Notes under the pieces: generated by a model
Told to the model about the DNA's origin: nothing
The model's input: the letters and a program-made list of their open reading frames with translations, nothing else
Database searches by the model: none
Translations under genes and position numbers: made by a program
In this document: positions 1 to 10,515 of the stretch, one piece after another
How the letters are laid out: each line of letters opens with the position of its first letter
How positions within the stretch are numbered: position 1 is the stretch's first letter
NCBI GenBank assembly: GCA_918026815.1
Contig: CAKJVC010000012.1
Location: 186,001-250,000 of the forward strand
DNA from: Chalara sp. BL73
Taxonomy: Eukaryota; Ascomycota; Leotiomycetes; Helotiales
Length of the DNA: 64,000 bases
Direction of reading: 5' to 3'

Positions 1-1259
1 CGTGAAAGAAGAGCCGCATTGAACCAGTTCTTTTCCCCAATGGTTGTGCGACGATTGCAACCAGTAATTGACGAAAAAGTGGCTTTGTGTATTAAAAGAC
101 TAAGAGATCACCGCGACTCTGGAGAATCTATCAAATGTGTAGTCATGGCCACTGCTTTTGCGAATGGTAACACCCTCATCTCTTCGACTTTGAAAGCCCT
201 TAGCTTACAGTTGACAAAGATGTGGTAATGCAGTATGCATTTGGAAGGACCCATAAACGTCTTCAGGCCATTGATTTTGACGAAAAAAGCTACCAAGGAA
301 TGCACGAAGGAGCGCTCATAGGCAGCACGATGAAGCACATGATATGGATTTTGCGGATTGTAAAGAAACTACCACAGTTCATGATAGGTCAGATGCTCCG
401 TGATGCGTTCGCAGAGCTAGGGATGGTATGCTCCCCAATCCCAAGAAGCCTCATTGACCTGACGATCCAGGTGAAATCTCAGCTGAAGAAAACGATTGAA
501 GAGAGAAATATGGGGACCGTTAGGACAAACGACTTTACAATCTTTGACGAGTTGCTTGATAGTAAACTATCACCGGAAGAGAAATTCGTAGAAAGACTAA
601 ACGATGAGGCAACATTGCTCATCGTCGCTGGTTCCGAAACGACAGCTTGGACACTTACAGTTGCTCTTTATCATCTCTTGGCTAACCCAGTTGTTCTCCG
701 CAGGTTGAAGAATGAGCTTTTTGAAATGATACCGGACCCGACCACAAGGACTCCATTGCCTGTGCTAGAGAATCTCTCATACTTGAAGGCTATCGTCAAA
801 GAAGCACTGCGTCTGAGCTACGGGGCGACGTCACGACTTTCCCGCGTCCCGCACGAACCTTTGATCTTCGCAACTGCCGAAAAGGAGTGGGTAATTCCTC
901 CCAGCACACCTGTAAGCATGACGAGCGTGCTTCTTCACCACAACGAAAGAATATATCCAAATCCAAGGAAGTTTGACCCGCGGCGGTGGCTGGACAATCC
1001 ACGCCTAGAAAGATATCTTGCATCGTTCTCAAAAGGAAGTAGACAATGCGCAGGCATGCATCTCGCACATGCCGAACTGTACTTATGGCTTGCGGGAGTG
1101 TTCCGAAGTTTTGGGTCCAAAGATGTGAGGTTTGAAAGCGATGAAGGAATTCTGGAATTGGTCGACACGGAGGTCGAAGATGTAGAGCTTTGGGCAGACA
1201 GCTTTCTGCCAGTGATAGCACCTGGGCGAAAGGGAGTAATTTTCCGTGTAACTTCATGA
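1..1259 (+). CDS. Cytochrome P450, 5' end outside window
   Basis: Heme-thiolate monooxygenase, normally ER-anchored. The frame is open from base 1 (RERRAALNQFFS, the helix-C region), so the N-terminal anchor lies to the left of the window. One 44-bp intron (167-210) joins AFAN to VDKDVVMQYAFG. I-helix AGSETT, ExxR motif EALR, a PRRW-type segment (FDPRRW) and the heme loop FSKGSRQCAG with the cysteine ligand are all present; stop at 1257-1259. It resembles the trichodiene-oxygenase-like fungal P450s and is clearly related to the P450 at 58117-59926: both share DVVMxY-F and the C-terminal pattern xxFLPxxxPGxxGxxxRVxS. Substrate unknown. No frame break is seen in the part present. Confidence 0.93.
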
Positions 1260-1517
1260 TCATAAGAGACATATGATACTCGTTGAAGGTTTGAGCATTG
1301 TTCAAATGGAGTTGATGGGTTTTGTAAATGTCTATTGTATCTGCAATTGCCAAAATAGGTCTATACTTCGAGTATTTGTTTTGCGTCTATCGCAAATGCA
1401 CCTTTCTACGCTCGCTAGATTAGCTTCCGCTATGCTCCTATATTATACTCCTATGTTGAAGGATAGTCATCACAAATTCTAGTAGAATTTAAAGTAACCG
1501 TGGTTGACGGAAGTCCG

Positions 1518-2449
1518 CTAATGGTGTTGAAACCGTTCTTGTTCAGACTCAAGTTTTCTTCTCAATGTAACAGAATCTGCTACTTGCTCAAGCCACCACA
1601 TGTGTATTCTTGGATCTCCAGTCAATTCGGGATGAAAGCTCGTGCCAAACACGTTGGCTTGACGAACTGCAACGATATCCCCAGCTTCAGGGTCCAGCTT
1701 CTCCTTTGTCTGGTCATCTTTAACGGCAGCGGTCCGGCCTGGTAGGATTCCCATGACCTCTACTTCGCCCAAACGTAAATTATCCGCTATGGCTTTGTCA
1801 ATCGACCGCGACGGTGCAATGATGGTGTCCTCGACCCGAGCCTCGCTTTGCTGCTCCCCTGTAATATTTGGCAGTATTTTTTCCACAATTGGAGCCCGAA
1901 TGAATATGGCATCAAAAGGTTTCTCAGCCGCATCAGGATCCGCTGCAGCCTGCCGCAGAAATGGAAGATCTAGTTTTGCTTGGAAACTTTCTATCTGTCG
2001 TCCAAAATGGTTGCGGTTAACACGAACATCGAGACCTCCAATTAGTTCCTGGCCACCCTTTTTTGTCCGGTTCGCGGATTCAGCGAGCAATATCAGTCCA
2101 GCACATGTTCCCCAAGTTGGTTTCCGAGACACTCTGCATCTCTGTTAGATCTGAACAACTTTAGGCATGTGATGACTCACTTGACGAATGATCGCAAAGG
2201 TTCTAGCATATTACATCTCTGAGCCACCAGAGATATCGTTGTACTTTCACCTCCTGGAATGATCAAGGCATCGCATCGAGCAAGCTCTGCCTGCGTTCTG
2301 ACCTCGAGGAACGTCCATCTACGATAGGGACTGTCCTTTGCCTGTAGAAGCTGTGAAGCCTTTCGGAGCAACTGGGTGTGCTCGCTGAAAGCCCCTTGCA
2401 GGGCTAATACTCCAACTGAGATGTCCAAATAGGGAGTACTGGAAGGCAT
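1518..2449 (-). CDS. PDX2: Pyridoxal 5'-phosphate synthase glutaminase subunit (PDX2/SNO)
   Basis: Glutaminase partner of PDX1/SNZ in vitamin B6 synthesis; it releases ammonia from glutamine and passes it to the synthase subunit. Two exons: 2449-2181 and 2133-1518, joined across a 47-bp intron (2134-2180) so that RSFVK runs into VSRKPTWGTCAG. Family marks seen: VGVLALQGAFSEH near the start, the oxyanion segment PGGEST, the nucleophile cysteine in WGTCAGL and the catalytic His-Glu pair in SFHPEL near the C-terminus. At 294 residues it is longer than bacterial PdxT because of an insert around LPNITGEQQSEARV, as I recall for other fungal members. The ATG at 2449 is chosen because the upstream in-frame stretch has no other ATG. 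It is divergently arranged with the acyltransferase at 3001. Confidence 0.93.
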
Positions 2450-3000
2450 ACCTGCTGTCCAGATCGTCCTGCTGCTCAAGTAACCACACGAGAGGTGCAA
2501 AATGGGTGCTCTTTGCTTAGAAATAAAATAAATGGAAGCTTGTGATGGGGTGGGTGGGATGATATTGCCACGGCGGTTGGTGTTGCACTCACATTCTGAC
2601 CGCCTTATATCTATACTAGTTGAGCCTAGCTACTCATCAAATACAAGCAATTACGATGGAACCTTGGCGGCAGAATTTTATATATCATCCTGCGGAATCC
2701 GATTATCAAGAATCAAAACTTCCAGGCTTGTGACTCTTCCCCATGCTTCAAAAAGCTTGAAAGTCTGGTCCACGGGTGCAATTTGCATGCCCCGCCTTCC
2801 CTTGGCGCGCTCACCCAAATTTGCATCGAAGGGGCTTCTCAACGTAATTTAAAAATCGCAAAACTTCCACCGCCTTTCTTCCTCTTTTCACAACATCTTA
2901 TGTGTGCTCCAGCTCTTTCTCATCTATGAGAGGGCGTCTCTTCCCCTAGACTCTTACCTCTCCGACAAGCTTTGCTCAATCAGCCTCAGTCAATGCCGAA
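2450..3000. promoter_or_regulatory. Divergent intergenic region PDX2 / acyltransferase
   Basis: This 551-bp stretch must hold both promoters. The part before 3001 is pyrimidine-rich (CTTTCTTCCTCTTTTC around 2874-2889), common just upstream of fungal start codons. I see no gene or recognisable palindromic operator. Confidence 0.5.
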
Positions 3001-3959
3001 ATGTCCACCATTCTCTTCTACCTTGGGGTCGCTGCTGCGTCATATATAGGTCTCATGCTCGTTCTCTTTATGCTTTCCCTTCGCATTCCAGCAGCAGGCT
3101 TCCTTGCACGCCTTCTCGCCGCATACATTTCTCTCGTCGTATGCTCTTTATATGGAGTGTTTGCCTCAATAGTCCTCCGAGTGCTGGGTTATGGTGGCAT
3201 CTCACAATGGGCCGCAGGCAGAAGCTTCAAATACGTAATGCGATTTACAACAGGCGTACAATTTACCATCGAAGATCCCCATGATTATCTGGGCAAGACT
3301 AGGCCAGCCGTCTTCATCGGGAACCACCAGACAGAGTTGGACGTCTTGATGCTTGGAACCATGTTCCCGAAGTACTGCTCCGTCACCGCTAAAGCTTCAT
3401 TGAAGAACACTCCTGTTTTAGGCTGGTTTATGAGGTTATCTAAATCAGTCTTCATTGATAGGGCGAACTCTTCAAATGCGAGAAATGTGATGGCCGGCGC
3501 GGCGGAGGAGATCCGTGGCCAGAGGCAAAGTGTCTACATGTTTCCTGAGGGCACAAGGAGCTATTCCAAGGAGCCAATGCTGTTGCCCTTCAAGAAAGGT
3601 GCATTTCACTTAGCTGTTCAAGCCAAAGTTCCGATTGTGCCAGTAGTGGTTGCCAATTACTCCGATGTACTCTATGTGAAAGCGTGGAATTTTAAATCAG
3701 GATCAATACCAATAAAAGGTAGGCTAGTCGCCTTCGAAATTGGATGATTACTAATGACCGCTCAGTATTGAAGCCAATCGAAACCGAGAACTTGACTTCT
3801 GCTGATGTCGAGAATTTAACCCGGGACACGCGGGAGTTAATGCTCAAAGAACTGGTCAGTTTGTCAGCTAGAACACGTGGTCAACCTATAGCGATGCCAT
3901 CAAACACACCAGTAGTTGGAGTGGTGAGAGCAAGTGGCAGCGAGGCAACAGTATCCTAA
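3001..3959 (+). CDS. SLC1: 1-acyl-sn-glycerol-3-phosphate acyltransferase
   Basis: Acylates lysophosphatidic acid to phosphatidic acid in the ER or lipid-droplet membrane, the second acylation of glycerolipid synthesis. Two exons (3001-3718, 3766-3959) around a 47-bp intron encode 303 residues, the usual size for yeast SLC1. Two hydrophobic segments lie in the first ~65 residues. Acyltransferase block I is NHQTELD (HX4D), block III is FPEGTRS, and the C-terminal block is KVPIVPVVVANYSD. The tail after residue ~245 is hydrophilic. The ATG at 3001 gives the expected N-terminal membrane segment. Nothing unusual. Confidence 0.94.
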
Positions 3960-4608
3960 GTCACAAGTTATGTAGACACACGACAGTTACATGTTTCACG
4001 AGACGCGAATTCAAAAGCATGGGGAGCCCCGACGGGTTTGACGAGATGATGAGCAGTAATGAGATTTTTGATGCCTAGAGCTCCGGAGCTAAGATAATAT
4101 GCATGGTTGGAGTATGGACAGCAATGAGCAAATACCCTTAGATGACCTATAGTACAAATATGATAAGTTTATCATTAGGCAGTAAGTAGTAACTTGTGAC
4201 CAGATGCTGCCGTTATGATAGTGGCTATGGTAATGGCCTGGCATAAGCCCATTGTATTCGCACATGAGACATGAACATTATGCTTGGATGTTTTATTAAG
4301 TCAATCTCTTAAGAGTATGCCTAGTTGAGAGGCCAAAACTCTATTTAGTACATCAACAGTTCACCACTTTCAGCACCAACTTACATACAATATCTGCGAT
4401 ACATTCTCGATGATGTCTCAAATGATGGCTGGTGGCGAGCACTGATGCGCTGCAGTAACCGGAGGCTTGCAGCTGAGGCTTTGGCATTCCGGCCCTTCTT
4501 TTCTTTTTCCTTTTGTTTTTGTTTTTGGGAGAAAAGAAACTTACTTTCTGTTCAACATTGTTCCAGCTTAGAATAAGAGCATGTCTGAGCAGCATCGCTA
4601 CAACGAGC
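3960..4608. other. Intergenic, no gene seen
   Basis: About 650 bp downstream of the acyltransferase. Mostly A+T-rich with a T/A-rich run near 4500-4540 and no convincing reading frame. The right part would be the promoter of the candidate small gene at 4609. Confidence 0.4.
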
Positions 4609-4851
4609 ATGCCTCTAAGTACGGGAATATTCTATTGGGAATGGTAGCTGCCAAAATGATAAAATTCACCAGAACCTCCTTCATATGGTGCTCAAGACAC
4701 CTCAGGACTTTCTGATTTGGAGCCTGATCATCTCCCGCCATTGCCATTCAACAGGGATGACGGTGCGGCTTTCGGCGGTCGTGTGGACATTCCGATTCCG
4801 CTTCAAGCATTTACAGACAGCATATTATCTTTGACGCTCGAGGAAGAATGA
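4609..4851 (+). CDS. Candidate small protein, two exons
   Basis: A stretch at 4675-4851 reads as protein-like sequence rich in Pro, Asp and Leu (PPSYGAQDTSGL, PPLPFNRDD, ending LTLEEE and a TGA). It follows an acceptor CACCAG at 4672. A donor GTACGG at 4619 leaves a 54-bp intron. The frame fits a short first exon from the ATG at 4609 (Met-Pro-Leu), giving about 62 residues. A more attractive upstream ATG at 4581 (MSEQHRYNEHAS) is out of phase by one base with the second exon, so either the first exon is misjudged or there is a frameshift. No known domain; the PPSY element looks like a WW-domain ligand (inference). Unrecognised. Confidence 0.35.
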
Positions 4852-5862
4852 CACGCTCGGGTTCCGAATTATCCAGGGCAATCATTGCATACCTTTGAGT
4901 TATCACAGCGTTACAATATTCATTGATTAGCGAGCAAGTCGGTGTTTATGGCTGTTGAAAGGCAGCTGTGTTGTTGAACAAGACCCAGAAATATTCACAA
5001 GGCTATTTGCGGAACATAGCAGCAGTCAGCGAATATTCAGAGTCATGATTTGATATTATCAAGGGTACTCGCGTGTGCGATATGTAGAAGTTTATACCTA
5101 CAGAGTAAGGACGAGCGTAGAAAAAAAGTATGCATTCTTGATAATGAGTAAGTTCTAAAATTGCAATACTTCCGTTGACTGTGAGAAAGTCTCATCTAAC
5201 ACAGCCTCTAACTTCTAGTCCAATCTAAATTACTTTTTGCTTGGTGATCAGGTGACTCATGGAATGAAATAACATATTCCCTGCTTTCAATATCAAGACT
5301 TTGGTGTATTATCTTCGAAACATCAAAAGGTAGTCCTTTTTTTGTGATACATGTTAGAGCCCCTGAGCCAGTAGCATTTTGATCTCTGTCGCGACTATTG
5401 GCCACACTTATTCACTCTTCCATGCCTAGAAATAGGTAGATAAGTTATTTTTCTGATCGGGGTCTCATAGTAGGAGCCGGCTACAGTTGTTCTCTAATAA
5501 CAAGACGGCCTGAACCTCAAGGCTTGGCAATTTCCTTCTCCTCACCTGCCCCGAAATCTTTCCAAATTTACAAACGCGTTTCGAATGTTTCCTATAACAC
5601 TAATCTTCAACCGAGAAAAATCAATATCTTCAGCCTTGCCAATCGATCTTAAATTGCCCTCGTTATCACGAAAATTTCTGAAATTTAAGAGCGCCGAAGC
5701 CTCTCGACATCTGGTCGCTGGGGAAAGCTCTCAAGGGGTAAGCAAAGTGGTTGAAATTGCGCGATTTTGAATGCTCACAATCCGTCACAGTATTAGAACT
5801 TTCCCATACTTTGCAAACATCCCAACAAGACTCAAGCATCGAACGCACATTCCTCATCTAAA
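4852..5862. other. Intergenic, no gene seen
   Basis: About 1 kb, A+T-rich. Short frames occur on both strands, none with domain signals or splice structure I can support. The right end (from ~5500) is the presumed promoter and leader of the 2EXR gene. Confidence 0.4.
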
Positions 5863-6612
5863 ATGCCAGCCGTAACAAGTGGGCCTCCTGGAAAGGATAC
5901 CACTCAGTATTGGGACGTGCTATGTACACCTCAAGGGCTGTTCAAAATTGACGTCCCACCACTCGAGGAATTTCAATTCTTCCCCAAACTAGCCACCGAA
6001 CTCCGCTTGAAGATATGGGAGCACAGCTTGCCAGGCCCTCGCCACCTAGAAGTGGTATGGCTGGGAACTGAAAAGAAAACGAAAGTTAGAGTCCAGGAAG
6101 GAGCACCGGTATCGTTGTTTGTTTGCAGAGAGTCTAGGACTGAAGCTTTGAAGAAGTATTCTGTGCTCAAGGTTCCTCGCATAGGGCTTGATGGGGCTTT
6201 TTGCGATTTCAGTAAAGACGTCATATTATTCACTCGCTTTTCGTCAAAATCAGCACTCTATCACATTGGTCGGGTATGGGGTCACAAAATTCACCATCTT
6301 GCGATGACTCAACATTCATGGGGTGACCTTCTGCAGGAGAACGAGGCTTTCTACAACATTTCAATGCTTATCCTCCAGCTGAGCCGGATTAAAACAGTTC
6401 AAGTTTTACAAGACTGGCGGATAGGGGAAGAGTTGCCATCCAGAGCGTCTGTGATTACACCGGAGGGGAACAGCCCTGGCATTTTTGTGTGCAACTGGGA
6501 CTATTGGTACGAAGAGTCAAAAAGGTTTAAATTTGCCACCAGAGAGCCCAGTTTGCGTATGAAGGCTTTAATCACTTTTGGGTCGATTAAATTTGCAAAT
6601 TGGGCATTCTGA
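5863..6612 (+). CDS. 2EXR domain-containing protein
   Basis: Single-exon protein of 249 residues. Residues ~36-60 read FQFFPKLATELRLKIWEHSL, the defining start of the fungal 2EXR domain (F..LP.ELR..IW). This is followed by the usual RHLEVVW strand and VSLFVCRESRTEALKKY, where Cys-Arg-Glu-Ser/Ala is a second family hallmark. Function of the family is unknown; it is strongly expanded in filamentous ascomycetes. The initiator ATG at 5863 follows an A/C-rich leader. No membrane segment or signal peptide. It stands alone between two long intergenic regions. Confidence 0.85.
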   Translation: MPAVTSGPPGKDTTQYWDVLCTPQGLFKIDVPPLEEFQFFPKLATELRLKIWEHSLPGPRHLEVVWLGTEKKTKVRVQEGAPVSLFVCRESRTEALKKYSVLKVPRIGLDGAFCDFSKDVILFTRFSSKSALYHIGRVWGHKIHHLAMTQHSWGDLLQENEAFYNISMLILQLSRIKTVQVLQDWRIGEELPSRASVITPEGNSPGIFVCNWDYWYEESKRFKFATREPSLRMKALITFGSIKFANWAF

Positions 6613-7419
6613 TTGATATTAAGATGGCAGAGTTTTGAATCGGGAGACACAGGGATCGCTTCATTCTCTGGCCGTATGGTTGGGCATTCGAACTAGGACT
6701 CATGGGGTAGTCAGAGGCTATGTGAGTGGATACAGATAATTAAATGATGGCTTTAGCAATTCTCACTTGCAATGGCTTAAGCAATGTGAGCCCCGTAAAA
6801 TCTAATGAGTATTTAATTACCAAGCTTACACTGGAGATGCTCTTTCCTTTGCGGTTTACGATCTAGCTTTCACTCATGGGCTTTCACTCATAGCAGTTCA
6901 ATCCAGTACGTTGGTACGAAGTGTGGACCTTTCGCAAGGGCATTTCCAGTATGCAGCATAGACGCAGGCGTCTTCCAAAGAATTACTTATTTTCTATTAG
7001 AATTTTTCATCTTTGCGAATTAAAATAACATGTCAAGTCACGTGCCTTCCAAGCGCCGACAGCATCCTAGGGCATTGTAAACTTGTAACTAGACCAAACA
7101 ACCTTATGACGCGTTGTTGTAGAGCCATTTGGAGGAAGCAATTAATTGGCTGTGCATCATCCATTCTAACACAGCCACAAGATAAGCGACAAACCCCCTG
7201 AGCGCCACCATCCAAACGGTCTTCTGGAGTCTGACCCCTGAGGTTTCAGCATCCGCTGAGATATTAATAACTCCAACGACGTAATGATCTGCAAATGAGT
7301 AAAAGAGCGCACATCCCCATCTCCCAAGTTCCTACCAAACCTTGGACCTTCACCACTATCTACGTGGCGCAACGCGCTCTCCAAACGACGTAAACCTCTA
7401 CACAACCAACTATTTCAAG
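6613..7419. other. Intergenic, no gene seen
   Basis: About 800 bp. Contains a short direct repeat (ctttcactcatgggctttcactcatag near 6869-6896). No supported gene; the right part serves as promoter for the membrane protein at 7420. Confidence 0.4.
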
Positions 7420-8453
7420 ATGTTCGACTCTCAAAATTGCACGATCGTACCAACAGAAACAAAGAGCGATGCGGGCGTCGCAGGCGCAGGAGTACGTTCA
7501 CATTTCTCTTCATAGAAAATCAGCTAACAACCACAGGTCCTGCTCTCCTTCATCATAACAGCCGGGATAGCGCTCGTGCTCTCAGCATGGATCATCTTCT
7601 CGGAGCTCCTGCGCAGATCCGAAACCAAAATCGCGCGCAAGCTGCTGCTGTCCTTCTCCGACCAGCAGATCATCACGGGGATCGGCCTACAAAGCGTGGG
7701 GCTGGCGAAGATGGGGACCATGGTGCCGTACCACTTCTTCATCATCTGGATGCTGTCCTCGATATCCACCGCCACGCATTCGGCGGCGCTGCTGGCGCTG
7801 TACCATGATTTCAAGCGGGATTGGGTCCTACGGTGGCTTAGAGAGTTCCTGATGTTCGTCAACCTTGCCCTGTCATGCACCTCGGCCGTGTTCGTCCTGA
7901 AAGACATCACGACGCAAATCGCTCCGACTCTGGCTATCGCGTGCGTTTGGCAGGATTCGGCGACCGTGAAGCGCGATGATATTCCGCGGTCTTTGGCGGG
8001 GACTATCGCCGTGATCGTGGGGCAGTGTGTTGTGTATGCGATGGCCGTGTGGTATTTGCATAGCAAGAGTCAGAGATGGCTGCAGATTACTCGTGCGATA
8101 AGCTTTGTGTTCCTTATGGCTATTGGTGTTGGCGCGACTGTGAGGGTTATTGCACTGTCGTCGGCATTTGGCACGCCGTCTGTCAAGCTGGCGGATAATG
8201 GAGAGAAGGATTGGAGTTTCGGTCAATTGCTTGGTGTGCTTTTGCTGCTGCTACCGCTTATTTCTGCTCTCGAAATATACCGAGGTGAGTTGGCTTACTT
8301 CGCAGCAGGTAATGTTGCTGATGAGTTCCAGGTGAAATGAGAGTCCCCTCGCCGCTTCCAGACGACAAGACACCACTGATCCTTGGGTCGGACCATCCCT
8401 TCGATCCAAATCCATTCTGGGGAGGCCGATCACGTCGAGGCACCGAGAAGTAA
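7420..8453 (+). CDS. Multi-pass integral membrane protein, fungal, function unknown
   Basis: Three exons: 7420-7491, 7537-8284 and 8332-8453, with introns of 45 and 47 bp; 313 residues. The first 24 residues (MFDSQNCTIVPTE..GVAGAG) are hydrophilic. Then come about seven hydrophobic segments, beginning VLLSFIITAGIALVLSAWII and ending with LLGVLLLLLPLISALEIY. They are separated by short loops such as RSETKIARKLLLSFSDQQI and HDFKRDWVLRW. The C-terminal tail (PDDKTPLILG..DHPFDPNPFWGG) is hydrophilic and Pro-rich. The last exon is placed by the donor GTGAGT at 8285 and a frame that stays open to a TAA at 8451. The layout resembles uncharacterised fungal seven-helix proteins; I cannot assign a substrate or receptor role. 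Confidence 0.85.
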
Positions 8454-10231
8454 ACAGGTCAATATTGCACTAGAACAATGAAAATTGCTAAGAGTATGGA
8501 GATGATAATCAGGGACTTCTGCACTATTTCTATGAAATCTGCTGTATATTTACAGAATAAAGATATCAAGACTACTGGAGACCTGGTACTGAATCCATGA
8601 AGCTTCTTGAAGGAAAGAAGCTCACATTGCGCGGCGCCCACGTATGCACCTGTAGGCACAGGATACTCGAAGGTCTACGCGGAGGAGCCTCAAGTTTTGA
8701 AGAGGTCATCGAAAAGAGTTGGCGGGATTTAAAAAGTAGTTTTTTTTGCCACGGGTCCAGTTTCATTCTCGAAAACACTGAGAAATAAAAATGAAAGGAG
8801 GGGCTGGCATCAAGATATAGCTGATTATATGCAGACCATTCCACATACATACCTTATCCCAGAACTATATGCTCGGTTAAACAGTGAACAGAGTGCTCAT
8901 TGTATTCCCAAAAGACTGAACATCACCGTGCTTACATTAGTCTGTCGTATACATAGCATCGTATACACGAAGGACCTTTCTGACAATGAAACGTCGACGG
9001 AATGAGTGAAAGACATCAGTAGCATACCAACCGCAATTATTCTTTCTTTTTTTTCCTTGACCAGATAGCCCTGCTATGAATCAGATGCTCAATTCACTAC
9101 GACTTTCGACGATCTAAAAGTTCTCGAACGATCAAGGGGCAGCACAAGGTAACCGCCTGCCTCACGAACATGACTCCCTGTCGCGAGAAGGATGAGAAGC
9201 CAGGGGAAGAATGGACATCCCATTTCTGGAACTCGCATATAAATAAAATAATCATGCACGCATATTTTCTTTGGGATATGAGAAAGAAGCGATGAAGTAG
9301 GGATGACAGGGCCCAGGGGAGTTTCGGTAGTTCAAACGGGTATAAGCGAGGGTGCCACAATTCTTTTTCCTGAGCGCCGGGGCACCAGGGAGTGGCAATG
9401 GCCCAGCGGGTAATTCTCGCAATATTGTTTATGTAGGGTCGGCTTTACTCTCGGGACTGATATGTTTGGTACGCGGAAAGTGAATGCATGTTTGCATGAA
9501 ACGTTCCCTGGAAACGCGTCACTAGTTCGGATCCTGGCTACAGAAAAGACGCCGAGGCTATTTGCTACGCAACTCGCTCAGGGAACAACATCCGGCAAAT
9601 CGATCAATAATGGTTTTTTTTTTTTTTTGGCATTGTACTACTATAGGGTAGTAAATGCATTCGTATTTACATTCCGGTTCAATTCCGGCGTAAATGGGCA
9701 ACCTCTGAGGTTAAGACTTAATATCCGAAGATAATCCATCATTCAACTAGGGTGTATATCTCATTGTAGAAGAAGAGTTTTCTTCGTTCCTGACTCTTAT
9801 AGTCATCTCTTATACGCAAAATGCAATGTATCTAACATTTTTATAAATTTAATCGCAATAAACTTCCATTTCCCAACTACCATACACTTTTCACGTCTTT
9901 AAAATGCAAGTTAGCCTTTCTGTAGCTTGTTAATAGTCAAATTTCTCGCCATAAAACAAAGATTTTTAGAGCAATAATAATATCATACCCAACAGCCGTA
10001 GAAAATATGCCGAAACCTTGCCAAGAAAGTAAGCAAAGCTGTAATCGGTAGCTCGGACTACATACAGCCGTCCTCATAAGTGGCATGAATAAGATAATAC
10101 CGAATATATCAGCAATTCATGGATTCAGAGAATGCGCAGCAAGTACCCGGGACATACATGGTGACGAGCGACGAAAAGGGTGGTGAGCTCTTGGCATTAT
10201 TCCGCCCTCTCGTCTGAATTTCATTCTCGAA
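8454..10231. other. Gene-poor A+T-rich stretch
   Basis: About 1.8 kb without a supportable gene. Holds a T homopolymer of about 17 (near 9612-9628), an inverted repeat CCGG-TTCAATT-CCGG near 9674, and scattered A+T-rich sequence. It leads into the repeat array starting at 10232. Confidence 0.45.
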
Positions 10232-10515
10232 GCCTATCGCCGAAACCTGCGATCTGCAACAAAAAAAAAAAAGCAGAATAATTGAAATACCGCCTACCGC
10301 CGTGAGGCATCGAAATGCAACAGAAAAAGAAAAAAGCTTCAGGGGAGCGGGGATGCCTATCCGCGAGCCGTGTCGACATGCAACAAAAAAGAGAGTCGAG
10401 TTGAGAAAGCGTGTATATGCCTATTGCCGAGACATGTCGATGTGCAACAGATGAAAAACCAATGTCAGCAAAAATTTGGTTATGCCTATCCCCGAGACAC
10501 TTCGATGTGCAACAA
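10232..10515 (+). repeat. Five-copy tandem repeat, ~31-bp core plus A-rich spacer
   Basis: Five units start at 10232, 10292, 10355, 10419 and 10484 (spacing 60, 63, 64 and 65 bp). Each unit has a conserved core of about 31 bp beginning GCCTAT(C) and ending (G)ATGTGCAACA or a near variant. It is followed by an A-rich, otherwise non-conserved stretch. The cores of units 4 and 5 are best preserved (CCGAGACATGTCGATG, CCGAGACACTTCGATG). A single further copy lies at 26382-26411. Written on the minus strand the array stays open as a frame with FCC..DRH repeats, which I regard as a by-product. Not a CRISPR array: eukaryotic context, variable cores and A-rich spacers. Confidence 0.8.

Noticed and set aside
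796..1353. Long minus-strand frame opposite the P450
   Set aside because: Antisense shadow of a clear coding sequence with no domain of its own.
7524..8226. Minus-strand frames opposite the membrane protein
   Set aside because: Shadows of a G+C-rich coding exon; no family features.
9661..9700. Possible tRNA T-arm (GGTTCAATTCC)
   Set aside because: No acceptor, D or anticodon arms can be folded around it.
10232..10515. CRISPR-like layout of repeats and spacers
   Set aside because: The genome is eukaryotic, cores differ from unit to unit, spacers are A-rich low-complexity sequence, and there are no cas genes.
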